From Bacteroidales bacterium (GTDB lineage Bacteria > Bacteroidota > Bacteroidia > Bacteroidales > JAGOPY01), in contig JALNZD010000052.1 of the NCBI GenBank assembly GCA_023229505.1, positions 1-25,902 of the forward strand: a DNA stretch of 25,902 nucleotides. The letters are read 5' to 3'. The notes below the pieces were generated by a model. It saw nothing but the letters and a program-made list of their open reading frames with translations. It ran no database searches and was not told where the DNA came from. The translations under genes and the position numbers were made by a program. Below are positions 1 to 7,407 of the stretch, piece after piece (position 1 is the first letter of the stretch; every line of letters starts with the position of its first letter).

Positions 1-95
1 GACCAGACTAATGATTGATATCAAAGTATCATAAGTTGAACGGTCTACACTGCACGGGGCAACGCTTAAATTTAGTAAGTTATTCTTTGTACGGA
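1..95. other. left-edge intergenic sequence, nothing recognised
   Basis: AT-rich sequence beyond the stop codon of the DUF3570-like gene. No coding frame, convincing hairpin or tandem array is visible. Confidence 0.5.
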
Positions 96-1136
96 CTATA
101 TTGTTCTATATTTAGGGACTAATGACTTAATTCCGAAGAATGTGCTGATAAAATGCGCCTGCAGCCCATCGGAGCGCCAGTAATAATAATACATCAGCTC
201 AATTTCATCGAACGACCAGTTGGCAAACATTCTCTTATAAGGCGCATACCTGAAACCGGCGCCGGCTTTCACGCTGTAAAAGGCTGATAAGTCGTAGTCG
301 GACGTGTAAAAAGTTTCAGTAAGGAGATGTTTCTTAAATGGCATGAAATATTTCGATCCGGATTGCTGGTAAAACCGGAATGAAATGGACGGAGTCAGGT
401 AAGGGTTGACTTTGTAAAAAGTTTCCAATCCTAATGTATTGGAAAGTATGTCGAAATCATCCAGGTAAAAACGATAAAAAGTATTCAGGATCAGGCTTGT
501 ACCGATGTAAGCATTGAGTTTAACTCCCACAGGAATTTTAATACGGCGGGTTGGCAGGTGTTCCACCTTCGCCTTATCTTCACCCTTGAAATATACCCTG
601 TGGTAAGGAGTGGAGAGTAATCCTGTCTGAATAATTACACCGGGAAAAAATCCAATGCTCATCCTGCGGTTTATCACCCTTTCAATGCCAAGGCTGAGGT
701 TATATGAGTAACGCATGTAAATATCGAACCAATTGGTATCTCTGAGTTCTACAGGGTAAACCAGGGTGACGGGCTTTTTATAATCATCATTAAGCCTGCC
801 CCAACGCAAGTCATCGAAGAATGCCTGAAAACTGGCATAGTAGCTCGTCATTCCAGCTTTGTCGGGGTGATAGAACCAGAGATTAAAGCCTCCCGATAGA
901 AAATCAGACTCCAGTGACATGCTGCCCGTTAAGCCAAGCTCAATCTGCGGTTTACGGAAATATCGGCTGTAGCCGGCTGAAACCTGGAAATGCGCGTCCT
1001 GGTAAGAAGCAGATGACATATTATAATCGATCCGGTCGGTAGATGCAGAGGTAATGAAATCAATGCCGGCATCAAAAAGGATCGTGTTTGTGGAATCGAT
1101 CTCATGGGAGAAGGAGACCTGAGGTGCATACACCTG
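96..1136 (-). pseudogene. DUF3570-like outer-membrane protein, N-terminus missing
   Basis: The frame encodes a beta-rich protein with alternating aromatic strands. It contains a segment of the type DAGIDFITSASTDRID that I recognise from the DUF3570 family of predicted outer-membrane proteins found beside ApbE and thioredoxin genes. The only start near the beginning is a GTG at 1131-1133. Upstream in frame are a few codons (RQRWLQ) and then a TAA at 1152-1154, so there is no signal peptide and roughly the first 60-80 residues usual for the family are absent. The frame overlaps the end of the DUF4266 gene in a different phase. I infer that a deletion removed the end of DUF4266, the gap and the start of this gene; the protein could not be exported as it stands. 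Family assignment is from memory of the motif. Confidence 0.7.
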
Positions 1137-1345
1137 CAGCCACCGCTGTCTTTACCCGTTCCTCCCCCGGCAGAGCCTTCACGGTATGCCTGGACCTTTT
1201 CCCCGAACGTATCTATCGACCTCTTGCTCATCTTCATAAAATAATCATTCAGGTAAACCCGCTGATAGGGTTTCACAGACTGGCAGGAAGACAGCATAAG
1301 GGTTGCCAGCAATAGGAGTAGGATAAGCGGAAGCTTCCTTTTCAT
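929..1345 (-). CDS. DUF4266-like lipoprotein, C-terminus read through into the DUF3570 region
   Basis: Start chosen at the ATG 1343-1345, which gives MKRKLPLILLLLLATLMLSSC, a lipoprotein signal with Cys21; an upstream in-frame extension adds 15 residues with no signal character. The mature part has a VKPYQRVYLNDYFM segment and a Gly-rich end GTGKDSGGCRC, matching small DUF4266 lipoproteins that normally stop at a GGCGCN-like end. Here the stop is missing: after GGCRC (about 1136) the frame continues for about 68 out-of-frame residues over the DUF3570 coding sequence to a stop at 929. The real domain is therefore 1136-1345. It lies 85 bp downstream of the thioredoxin-ApbE gene. The molecular role of DUF4266 is not known to me. 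Confidence 0.75.
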   Translation of the reverse strand: MKRKLPLILLLLLATLMLSSCQSVKPYQRVYLNDYFMKMSKRSIDTFGEKVQAYREGSAGGGTGKDSGGCRCMHLRSPSPMRSIPQTRSFLMPALISLPLHLPTGSIIICHLLLTRTRISRFQPATADISVNRRLSLA

Positions 1346-1376
1346 TTGATAAAGGTAGGTACTTATTTGTTCAATT

Positions 1377-1434
1377 CTTCCAAGTTTCAATTTTCAAATT
1401 TCTGACTTCTGACTTCTGTCTTCTGGCTTCTCAC
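1377..1434. repeat. 7-bp tandem array at the 3' end of the thioredoxin-ApbE gene
   Basis: The sequence runs in a 7-bp register: CTTCCAA, GTTTCAA, TTTTCAA, ATTTCTG, ACTTCTG, ACTTCTG, TCTTCTG, GCTTCTC. The unit drifts along the array but the period holds. The stop codon of the upstream gene (1431-1433) lies inside it, and it fills most of the gap to the DUF4266 gene. Confidence 0.8.
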
Positions 1435-2828
1435 TCTTTAGTTATTAGCAGCTCAATACCCCGGGAGTAATGAATATTATTCTTATCATCGATGATGATG
1501 CAATACGTCCCCGGCAGTTGCGCGATAAAATCCAGGCCAGTTTCCACGCCCATGACAAATACTGCGGTGGCCAGTGCATCTGAAAGCTCGGCATCAGGAC
1601 TGATAATAGTTACACTTTGCACTCCTTTTGTCGGGTATCCTGTCCGTGGATCAATAATATGGGCATAGCGGATGCCGTTGATCTCGAAATACTTTTCATA
1701 ATCCCCCGATGTTGCTACGGCAGCATCAGTTACAGGGAGCCAAAGCAGTATCTTGACCGGATTCGTCGGGTCGGCAATTCCGACTTTCCAGGAGCTGCCG
1801 TCAGGGCGGATTCCCCAGGCTGTGAGGTCACCACTGGCATTGACCACTCCGCTGGTAATGCCCTTTTTCATCAACATCGTCTTAACTATTTCCGCCGCAT
1901 AGCCTTTCCCGATGGCGCCGAAACCGATCCGCATCCCGGGTTTCGAAAGAAAAACCTGCGATGAATCCATCAGGAGGATATGCCGATACCCGACCGAACC
2001 CAAAGCTTGCATAACCGTTGAAGAATCCGGCATCACCGGATTTTTCCGGTCGAATCTCCAGAGTTTTCCCACCCCGCCAAAGGTGATATCAAAAGCTCCC
2101 TGGGTCAGTTCCGATATTATTATGCTTCTCCGGATGAGTTCGTAAACCTCCGGGGACAACCTTACAGGTTCCTTTCCGGCATTTGCATTCAACCTGCCAG
2201 CCTCCGTGGTGTCGCTCCATTCTGAAATCATGTTCTCGATCCGTTTGACTTCATTGATGCTCTCCTGTATCAATTGCCACCCATTGTTGGAATTGGCTGA
2301 ATCGACGATAGTGAATTCAAAGCCGCAGCCCATGAGCATCGCGCTGGTCCTGAATTCCTTAAGACAATCCGTCTCAGGCATCGCATTTTTCATCTGCCTG
2401 ATAAACTCTTCCGTACTTTGATGTTCATACCAAAGTGTTGTGATGATGTTTCCATCCGGGTTTAACAGGACCAGGTGCGGGAACAGGCCGGTAGGATTGT
2501 ATTTTTCCGCCAGTTTTTCATTTTGTAAGATGATCTCAGGCGAAAGTTTCTTCTTTTGCGGGAATTCGGCTTTCAGGATGACCAGGTTTTCTTCAGAATA
2601 TTTGATGAAGCTGCTGTCGGAGAAGATCTCTTTCTCAAACCGGATGCAGGGGACACACCAGTCGGAACCGGAAAAGATCAGGAATACGGGGCGGTTCTGT
2701 TCTTTTGCACGTATAAATGCCTCTGTTTCATTATCTAGCAACTGGGCAAAAGCAGGAGAGACCAGGAATAGAAGGATGATCAATACCCAAAGCGCCGGAT
2801 AGATAAATCGAATCTTGAAGGTTATCAT
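1431..2828 (-). CDS. thioredoxin-like / ApbE fusion, predicted FAD:protein FMN transferase
   Basis: 465 residues. A Sec signal peptide (about 1-28, ending AFA-Q) is followed by a thioredoxin-like domain (about 30-148) with a WCVPC redox motif at 57-61 and a likely cis-Pro at 117 (GLFPHLVLL). An ApbE domain follows from about 157 to the end: TSAMLMG at its start, GAFDITFGGVGKLW, GFGAIGKGYAAE (302-313), NASGDLTAWG, and HIIDPRTGYP at 390-399, the conserved ApbE metal/substrate region. ApbE enzymes move FMN from FAD onto a Thr/Ser of exported proteins; the thioredoxin part probably handles disulfides in the envelope. In related loci I know these as two neighbouring genes; here they are one uninterrupted frame. 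No FMN-acceptor protein is visible in the window. A Gly/Cys-rich DUF4266 lipoprotein follows downstream. Confidence 0.9.
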   Translation of the reverse strand: MITFKIRFIYPALWVLIILLFLVSPAFAQLLDNETEAFIRAKEQNRPVFLIFSGSDWCVPCIRFEKEIFSDSSFIKYSEENLVILKAEFPQKKKLSPEIILQNEKLAEKYNPTGLFPHLVLLNPDGNIITTLWYEHQSTEEFIRQMKNAMPETDCLKEFRTSAMLMGCGFEFTIVDSANSNNGWQLIQESINEVKRIENMISEWSDTTEAGRLNANAGKEPVRLSPEVYELIRRSIIISELTQGAFDITFGGVGKLWRFDRKNPVMPDSSTVMQALGSVGYRHILLMDSSQVFLSKPGMRIGFGAIGKGYAAEIVKTMLMKKGITSGVVNASGDLTAWGIRPDGSSWKVGIADPTNPVKILLWLPVTDAAVATSGDYEKYFEINGIRYAHIIDPRTGYPTKGVQSVTIISPDAELSDALATAVFVMGVETGLDFIAQLPGTYCIIIDDKNNIHYSRGIELLITKE

Positions 2829-2907
2829 GAATAACGGAAACCGTTTGTAAAATTAAAGGTAATCAAATACGGGAATTCATGGACGATTTTACATTTACAA
2901 TCCATAA

Positions 2908-2935
2908 ATGCAAAATGTAAAATGCAACATGAAAA
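2908..2935. repeat. 7-bp tandem array, four units
   Basis: ATGCAAA, ATGTAAA, ATGCAAC, ATGAAAA in unbroken 7-bp register, preceded by weaker units. It lies in the gap between the thioredoxin-ApbE start and the end of the first propeller gene. Confidence 0.8.
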
Positions 2936-2968
2936 ATTTATCGCGATGCCCTAGTTTCTACAAATATG

Positions 2969-2985
2969 GAACTCCTCCGGAGTTC
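2969..2985. repeat. 17-bp palindromic element (copy 1)
   Basis: GAACTCC-TCC-GGAGTTC is a perfect 7-bp inverted repeat with a 3-base loop. A near copy lies at 17642-17658. It could be an intergenic REP-like element or the hairpin of a terminator for the propeller gene ending at 3060; no clean U-run follows. Confidence 0.6.
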
Positions 2986-3032
2986 TTCCGAAAGCATTCC
3001 GGATTTTAAATTACAAGCCATCAATACCAACC

Positions 3033-3053
3033 GCGAACTGGGAACTGCGAACT
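3033..3053. repeat. 7-bp tandem array, three units, abutting the cassette A 3' end
   Basis: GCGAACT, GGGAACT, GCGAACT. A related two-unit remnant (GCGAACC, AGGAACT) lies at 8485-8498, at the 3' end of the third propeller gene, so the array sits at the end of the duplicated unit. Confidence 0.7.
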
Positions 3054-3059
3054 ATCCAA

Positions 3060-4643
3060 CTACCTCACAACCATAAACTTAGCGTTTGCCTTCATCGCCT
3101 GTCCATTCTTCAGCACCGCAAGGTAAATCCCAGTCGGATAACCTTCCACATTGATCTGCACCTCATTTTGCCTATCCGGAACTTTGATTTCCAATACTTT
3201 CCTCCCAAATATATCATAAATACAAATTGAATAATCCTTTCCCTCATTCAACATTAAACATTCAACATTCAACATTTCCCGGCAGGGATTCGGCCACACC
3301 TCCAACCCACCCGTCTTACCGTCATACAGTCCTATAGTCTTATCGTCATCCTCCACCCCCACAATCACCCCGCAATCATCCGGCACAATGGTATCTGATG
3401 CAATTTGATACGGGCAAAGGCTGTCGTAAATAAAAGGTGTGGTATAAAAAGTGTCCTGCTCGAGATCCTGGGTTAGCTTGAAAAGGTAAGTGTCAAAATC
3501 TCCATTTTCTTCTATTGTGTTATAAAACAATAGTTTGCCATCATGTGTAATGGCCGTTTTGCTCAGCCAACCTGTATTTAGTAAAGTTAGGGAGTCTTTT
3601 ATATTTCCTAGAGTATCGAAAATGATAGCACGGGATCGAGGTCCATCTTCATTGTAACTCCAGTTTGCTCCACCGGCCAAGAGGGAATCGTTAAAAAAAA
3701 CAGCAGAGAAAAGAGTTCCCCAATCGTAATCCTCATGAACTAAGTCATAGACTCCAATGACATTTCCAAGCAGATCAATTTTAACCAATGAAGGACGTTT
3801 TGCGTAAAGAGTGTCAGAATGATAATAGTGGCTTATGCAGGAATAATAGTATTTTTGGGTGGGATTCATTAATGATGATAATGCCTTACCTCCCAAACAA
3901 CCAGTCTCCTTGTGAAGTACAATTTCCCATTCAAAATTCCCCAATGAATCTACCTTGACATAATATGGATGAAGCCAGGCAATGGATGGATTTACTGGAT
4001 CAGGATAACCACAATAGCCTGTCATCAGAAAGCCATGATCAGGAGTCAAGATCAAATTCGATAAGTCTTCATTATCGACGCCCTGATCTGGACTTTGGTA
4101 ATACTGCTGCCATAATAATTCTCCGTCTGGAGAGAATTTTAAAATACCTGTCCTGTTATTATACAAAGGTAGAAATGCCCCAAAAATGAGTGCAGCACAA
4201 CCTCCATCCGGAGTAATGACAATGCTTCTGAAAAAATCATTGTCACTGGTTGTCAAAATCAGCCTGCACCACTCCTTCTCACCGCATTCGTTCAATTTAA
4301 TAATTAGCGGATCCACCATCCCTTCATTAATTGTACCGCCACATAAATAGATATTACCACTTGAGCTTTGCTTAAACTGATCAACCACTGTTGATCCATT
4401 GATGCTCCCCAAGAATTTATCCCATAAAATCATCCCATTCTCATCTGTTTTTGTTAACCAAGTATAATGAGGGAAATTGGGTACGACCCAACCGGTAAGC
4501 AAGTACCCATGGTCGTATGAAACATCAATGAATATACCTGGGCCAGTCAAATCATCATGGTATTGCTGTATCCACCTATTTTGAGTGTAGACTGAAAAAC
4601 AAGTGAATACCGTAATTAAGAATATAAGCGTTATTCGTCTCAT
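3060..4643 (-). CDS. exported propeller-like protein with T9SS sorting domain (copy A)
   Basis: 527 residues with a signal peptide MRRITLIFLITVFTCFSVYTQ. The body repeats blade-like segments: YLLTGW..., WLTKTDENGMILWDKFLG, IYLCGG, ITPDGGCAAL, ILKFSPDGELLWQQYY, ILTPDHGFLMTG. The pattern 'hydrophobic-K-D-x-x-G-x-x-x-W' resembles beta-propeller proteins of the delta-60/PQQ-like type. The last ~80 residues (GLEVWPNPCREML ... YDIFGRKVLEIK ... GYPTGIYLAVLKNG ... KFMVVR) form a type A T9SS C-terminal sorting domain. It starts 5 bp after the stop of the truncated module gene 4649-5635, so the two are probably co-transcribed. Its closest relatives are the two other copies in this window. Ligand or enzymatic activity is unknown. 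Two tandem arrays lie inside the coding sequence before and in the sorting domain. Confidence 0.85.
   Translation of the reverse strand: MRRITLIFLITVFTCFSVYTQNRWIQQYHDDLTGPGIFIDVSYDHGYLLTGWVVPNFPHYTWLTKTDENGMILWDKFLGSINGSTVVDQFKQSSSGNIYLCGGTINEGMVDPLIIKLNECGEKEWCRLILTTSDNDFFRSIVITPDGGCAALIFGAFLPLYNNRTGILKFSPDGELLWQQYYQSPDQGVDNEDLSNLILTPDHGFLMTGYCGYPDPVNPSIAWLHPYYVKVDSLGNFEWEIVLHKETGCLGGKALSSLMNPTQKYYYSCISHYYHSDTLYAKRPSLVKIDLLGNVIGVYDLVHEDYDWGTLFSAVFFNDSLLAGGANWSYNEDGPRSRAIIFDTLGNIKDSLTLLNTGWLSKTAITHDGKLLFYNTIEENGDFDTYLFKLTQDLEQDTFYTTPFIYDSLCPYQIASDTIVPDDCGVIVGVEDDDKTIGLYDGKTGGLEVWPNPCREMLNVECLMLNEGKDYSICIYDIFGRKVLEIKVPDRQNEVQINVEGYPTGIYLAVLKNGQAMKANAKFMVVR
3245..3272. repeat. 7-bp tandem array inside the T9SS-tail coding region, copy A
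   Basis: CATTCAA, CATTAAA, CATTCAA, CATTCAA, four units encoding part of EMLNVECLMLNE on the minus strand. Seven is not a multiple of three, so any change in copy number not divisible by three would shift the frame of the sorting signal. An identical copy is at 6001-6028. Confidence 0.85.
3308..3347. repeat. 8-bp tandem array inside the propeller CDS, copy A
   Basis: CACCCGTC, TTACCGTC, ATACAGTC, CTATAGTC, TTATCGTC: five 8-bp units sharing a TC-ending core. They encode the linker DDDKTIGLYDGKTGG just before the sorting domain. Counterparts lie in both other copies. Confidence 0.8.
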
Positions 4644-4648
4644 TAGAA

Positions 4649-5635
4649 TTACTCATTTATAAGTACAAATTTTGAGGATTCTAATATTTCTCCATCCATG
4701 ACTAATTGTACACTATATACCCCAGAAGCAAGTTTAGCCATGGGTATAACGATCTGATTCTTACTTCCTATGAGACTTTGCCGGTAACATGGCTTTCCCT
4801 CTAAGGAATAAATATCAATCCAGGGGTTTCCTGCTTTCCCTGACAGATCATAAGAGACTATAATGTAATCCTTTGCCGGATTCGGAAATATACTTAACCT
4901 ATTGTCTTTTTGTTTTGAATTTCCATGTTTGTCAGGAATAATTAGTGATGATTTTAAGTTATCCGATAAATAAATCGGTTCAATATAATCTGTAATTCCA
5001 TTAGCCACCAAAACATTACGAGCAAGTGAACCGGGTTTGGATTCTCTTGATTTAAGTTCCGTTAATTGCTCAACCATCAATGAATCGAGAATATCGTTAC
5101 CTTGTTTTAAAGGCCATAGTATTTCCATTAGGAAATTATAATCCTCATAGTCTTGCGTCTGCTCAATTGTTAGATTTGTCAGCTGAGGAATCATTTCCAA
5201 AGTATTGAAGCAGTTGAGTGAATCATTGTTATAAAAATACAAAAAAGCGAGTCTGTAAAGAATTTCCGGATCAGTTTCACCAGACCAAAGACTAATTAAG
5301 CTATCCATTGATCCTAGAAAATCAAGTGTATCCTGTTTATATAATGATTCTAATTTGTATAATGATTCGTACTTTGCAGCCACATGTTTTGCCATTTTAG
5401 CTTCAAGAATTTCGAGTTCTCCGTCAATATTTCTTCCTTGAAGAATCTCGCCCATCATTTCATCCGGCATTGGATCAAATCTTTCATTAATTTCATCAAG
5501 TATTTCCGTTGATTTAGCAGACTGTGGATTAGCAACCAGTATATCCCTTAACATAGCATTTGGAAGTACATTCTCTTTATAAATAGCTGATTTCATCACC
5601 GTATCTGATAAATAGGGAGATTCATCCGGTTCCAT
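4649..5635 (-). CDS. truncated 'SPYLSD' module with T9SS tail, no signal peptide (copy A)
   Basis: 328 residues starting MEPDESPYLSD from the ATG 5633-5635, which lies inside an octamer array. It corresponds to the last ~325 residues of the C25 peptidase gene: a helical, possibly TPR-like region (NAMLRDILVANPQSAKS, repeated LESLYKQD, LAFLYFYNNDSLNCFNTLEMIP) and then a T9SS tail (RLSIFPNPAKDYIIVSYDL ... GVYSVQLVMDGEILESSKFVL). The T9SS tail needs prior Sec export, yet no signal peptide exists here or in the short open stretch upstream, which ends at an in-frame TAA. I infer a 5'-truncated duplicate, perhaps non-functional, although the frame is intact. The propeller gene follows after 5 bp. 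Confidence 0.75.
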   Translation of the reverse strand: MEPDESPYLSDTVMKSAIYKENVLPNAMLRDILVANPQSAKSTEILDEINERFDPMPDEMMGEILQGRNIDGELEILEAKMAKHVAAKYESLYKLESLYKQDTLDFLGSMDSLISLWSGETDPEILYRLAFLYFYNNDSLNCFNTLEMIPQLTNLTIEQTQDYEDYNFLMEILWPLKQGNDILDSLMVEQLTELKSRESKPGSLARNVLVANGITDYIEPIYLSDNLKSSLIIPDKHGNSKQKDNRLSIFPNPAKDYIIVSYDLSGKAGNPWIDIYSLEGKPCYRQSLIGSKNQIVIPMAKLASGVYSVQLVMDGEILESSKFVLINE

Positions 5636-5652
5636 AGTTCCATCGTTCCGTG
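5629..5652. repeat. 8-bp tandem array at the cassette A breakpoint
   Basis: GTTCCATA, GTTCCATC, GTTCCGTG. Homology of the duplicated module to copy B ends at 5634, inside the first unit. The ATG used by the truncated gene is formed by the repeat. Confidence 0.75.
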
Positions 5653-5674
5653 TAAATCCGATGCATACGCAGTA

Positions 5675-5704
5675 ATCCGCGTGTTATTTAAATGGAACGC
5701 GGAT
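5675..5704. other. stem-loop in the spacer between cassettes A and B
   Basis: ATCCGCGT (5675-5682) pairs with ACGCGGAT (5697-5704) across a 14-base loop. It lies between the end of propeller B and the truncated module A, both minus strand. No U-run follows, so a role as terminator is uncertain. Confidence 0.45.
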
Positions 5705-5768
5705 AACGCGAATTTTGCGAATGACCGTGAATTATTTTAAATTTAAAATTGAATTTCGTAAATTACAT

Positions 5769-5796
5769 TGACAATGCCGAATGCCGAATTGACAAT
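5769..5796. repeat. 7-bp tandem array, four units, at the cassette B 3' end
   Basis: TGACAAT, GCCGAAT, GCCGAAT, TGACAAT in register, 20 bp beyond the stop of propeller B. The units form an ABBA order. Confidence 0.75.
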
Positions 5797-5815
5797 CGTG
5801 TAATTAGATCCTCAA

Positions 5816-7399
5816 TTACCTGGCTACGACAAACTTCCTGCTTTCCAATAAATCAAAACCTTTTTTCAGGATAGCAATATACACACCTGATGTAAAACCT
5901 TCTACATTCACCAGAACTTTGTCCTGCCCATCCGGGATTTTTATTTTTTGAACTTTCCTCCCAAATATATCATAAATACAAATTGAATAATCCTTTCCCT
6001 CATTCAACATTAAACATTCAACATTCAACATTTCCCGGCAGGGATTCGGCCACACCTCCAACCCACCCGTCTTACCGTCATACCGTCCTACAGTCCTACC
6101 GTCTTCCTCAATCCCCACAATAATCCCGCAATCATCAGGGACGATGGTATCCGATGCAATCTGGTAAGGGCAAAGGCTGTCGTAAACAAAGGGAGTCGTG
6201 TAAAATGTGTCCTGCTCAAGATCCTGGGTCAATTTGTATAAGTAAGTATCAAATTCACCTGATAAGTGACTTGATATTAGAATTAGGATATTACCATCAA
6301 ATGTCTTTTTTGTAAACCCTAAAAAGTAATCATTAATAATAGTAACAGAATTAGTGATATGGCCCAAAGTATCAAAAATTATAACTCGGGATTGGTAATC
6401 GTCATCATCATTACCCCAACCGGCACTTCCGGCAAGTAATGAATCATTTAAAAAATCGAAAGTCATTAATTTGCCGTAATCATAATTACCGTTAACTAAA
6501 TCATATACTCCCATAACATTACCTTGCATATCTATTTTAACAATTGAAGGTCTTGTTGCTGATAATGTATCAGAATGATAATAATGGCTAATACAGGAAT
6601 AATAATAGGTTTGTTCCGGATTTAACAAAGTCATAAATGCATCTCCTCCTATATCTGCTGTTTCTTTGTGCAGTATTATTTCCCATTCAAAATTACCCAG
6701 TGAATCTACCTTGATATAATAAGGATGAAGCCATCCAATTGTTGGGTTATCCGGGTCAGGGTAATAACACATTCCAGTCATCAGAAAACCATGATCAGGT
6801 GTTAGAATTAAATTCGATAATGCTTCACCACTAACACCCTGATCCGGACTTTGGTAATATTGCTGCCATAATAGATCACCTTCTGGAGAAAACCTTAATA
6901 TACCTGTCCTGTAACTATACAAAGGTAGGAATGCACCAAAAATTAGTGCAGCATAACCGCCATCTGGAGTAATGGCATTGCTCCAGAAAAAATCATTGTT
7001 ACTTGTTGTTGAGATTTTTTTGCACCATTCTTTCTCACCACAAGCATTCAATTTGATAATAATTGGATCGGTACCATCATCATTACCAGCAGAACCACAT
7101 AGATAAATTTCCCCATTTCTGTTTTGACTAATGCGAGCAACTCCAATATTGTTATCTTCACCACCGATGAATTTTCCCCATAAAATTTCCCCATTGATAT
7201 CTGTCTTGATTAGCCAGGTATAGGGTGGATAATTTGGAGTTACCCACCCCGATAATAGATAACCTTTATCATATGAAATATTCAAACTCATACCTGGGGC
7301 ATCCATATCATTTAGATATTGCTGAATCCATCTATTTTGGGGATAGCCGGAAAATTGAGTTAGTACTGTTAGAAAACATATCAGCGTAAGTTGCCTCAT
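5816..7399 (-). CDS. exported propeller-like protein with T9SS sorting domain (copy B)
   Basis: 527 residues, the same length as copy A, with signal peptide MRQLTLICFLTVLTQFSGYPQ. Blade-like repeats are conserved (YLLSGW, WLIKTDINGEILWGKFIG, IYLCGSAGNDDGTDPIIIKLN, ITPDGGYAAL, ILRFSPEGDLLWQQYY, ILTPDHGFLMTG). The tail GLEVWPNPCREML ... YDIFGRKVQKIK ... GFTSGVYIAIL ... KFVVAR is a type A T9SS sorting domain. It follows the truncated module gene 7408-8391 by 8 bp. The N-terminal part of the tail is identical in DNA to copy A, whereas the last ~50 residues differ, so the tail is a mosaic. Probably surface-anchored or secreted; function unknown. Confidence 0.85.
   Translation of the reverse strand: MRQLTLICFLTVLTQFSGYPQNRWIQQYLNDMDAPGMSLNISYDKGYLLSGWVTPNYPPYTWLIKTDINGEILWGKFIGGEDNNIGVARISQNRNGEIYLCGSAGNDDGTDPIIIKLNACGEKEWCKKISTTSNNDFFWSNAITPDGGYAALIFGAFLPLYSYRTGILRFSPEGDLLWQQYYQSPDQGVSGEALSNLILTPDHGFLMTGMCYYPDPDNPTIGWLHPYYIKVDSLGNFEWEIILHKETADIGGDAFMTLLNPEQTYYYSCISHYYHSDTLSATRPSIVKIDMQGNVMGVYDLVNGNYDYGKLMTFDFLNDSLLAGSAGWGNDDDDYQSRVIIFDTLGHITNSVTIINDYFLGFTKKTFDGNILILISSHLSGEFDTYLYKLTQDLEQDTFYTTPFVYDSLCPYQIASDTIVPDDCGIIVGIEEDGRTVGRYDGKTGGLEVWPNPCREMLNVECLMLNEGKDYSICIYDIFGRKVQKIKIPDGQDKVLVNVEGFTSGVYIAILKKGFDLLESRKFVVAR
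6001..6028. repeat. 7-bp tandem array inside the T9SS-tail coding region, copy B
   Basis: The four CATTCAA-type units are identical to 3245-3272 and lie within the 132-bp block shared exactly by copies A and B. Confidence 0.85.
6064..6103. repeat. 8-bp tandem array inside the propeller CDS, copy B
   Basis: CACCCGTC, TTACCGTC, ATACCGTC, CTACAGTC, CTACCGTC. It encodes DGRTVGRYDGKTGG. The units are more uniform than in copy A. Confidence 0.8.
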
Positions 7400-7407
7400 G
7401 AGTATGT

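Larger units (their letters stand above)
3060..5634 (-). repeat. tandem cassette copy A (module + propeller)
   Basis: Unit of 2567 bp when measured from the D codon at 5624-5626 to 3060. It is collinear with copy B at a constant offset of 2756, checked at 3196-3327 and 5562-5634, where the bases are identical. A 180-bp spacer separates it from copy B. Confidence 0.85.

Noticed and set aside
5734..5749. 16-bp palindrome ATTTTAAATTTAAAAT
   Set aside because: Pure A/T palindromes arise readily in AT-rich spacers; no context supports a function.
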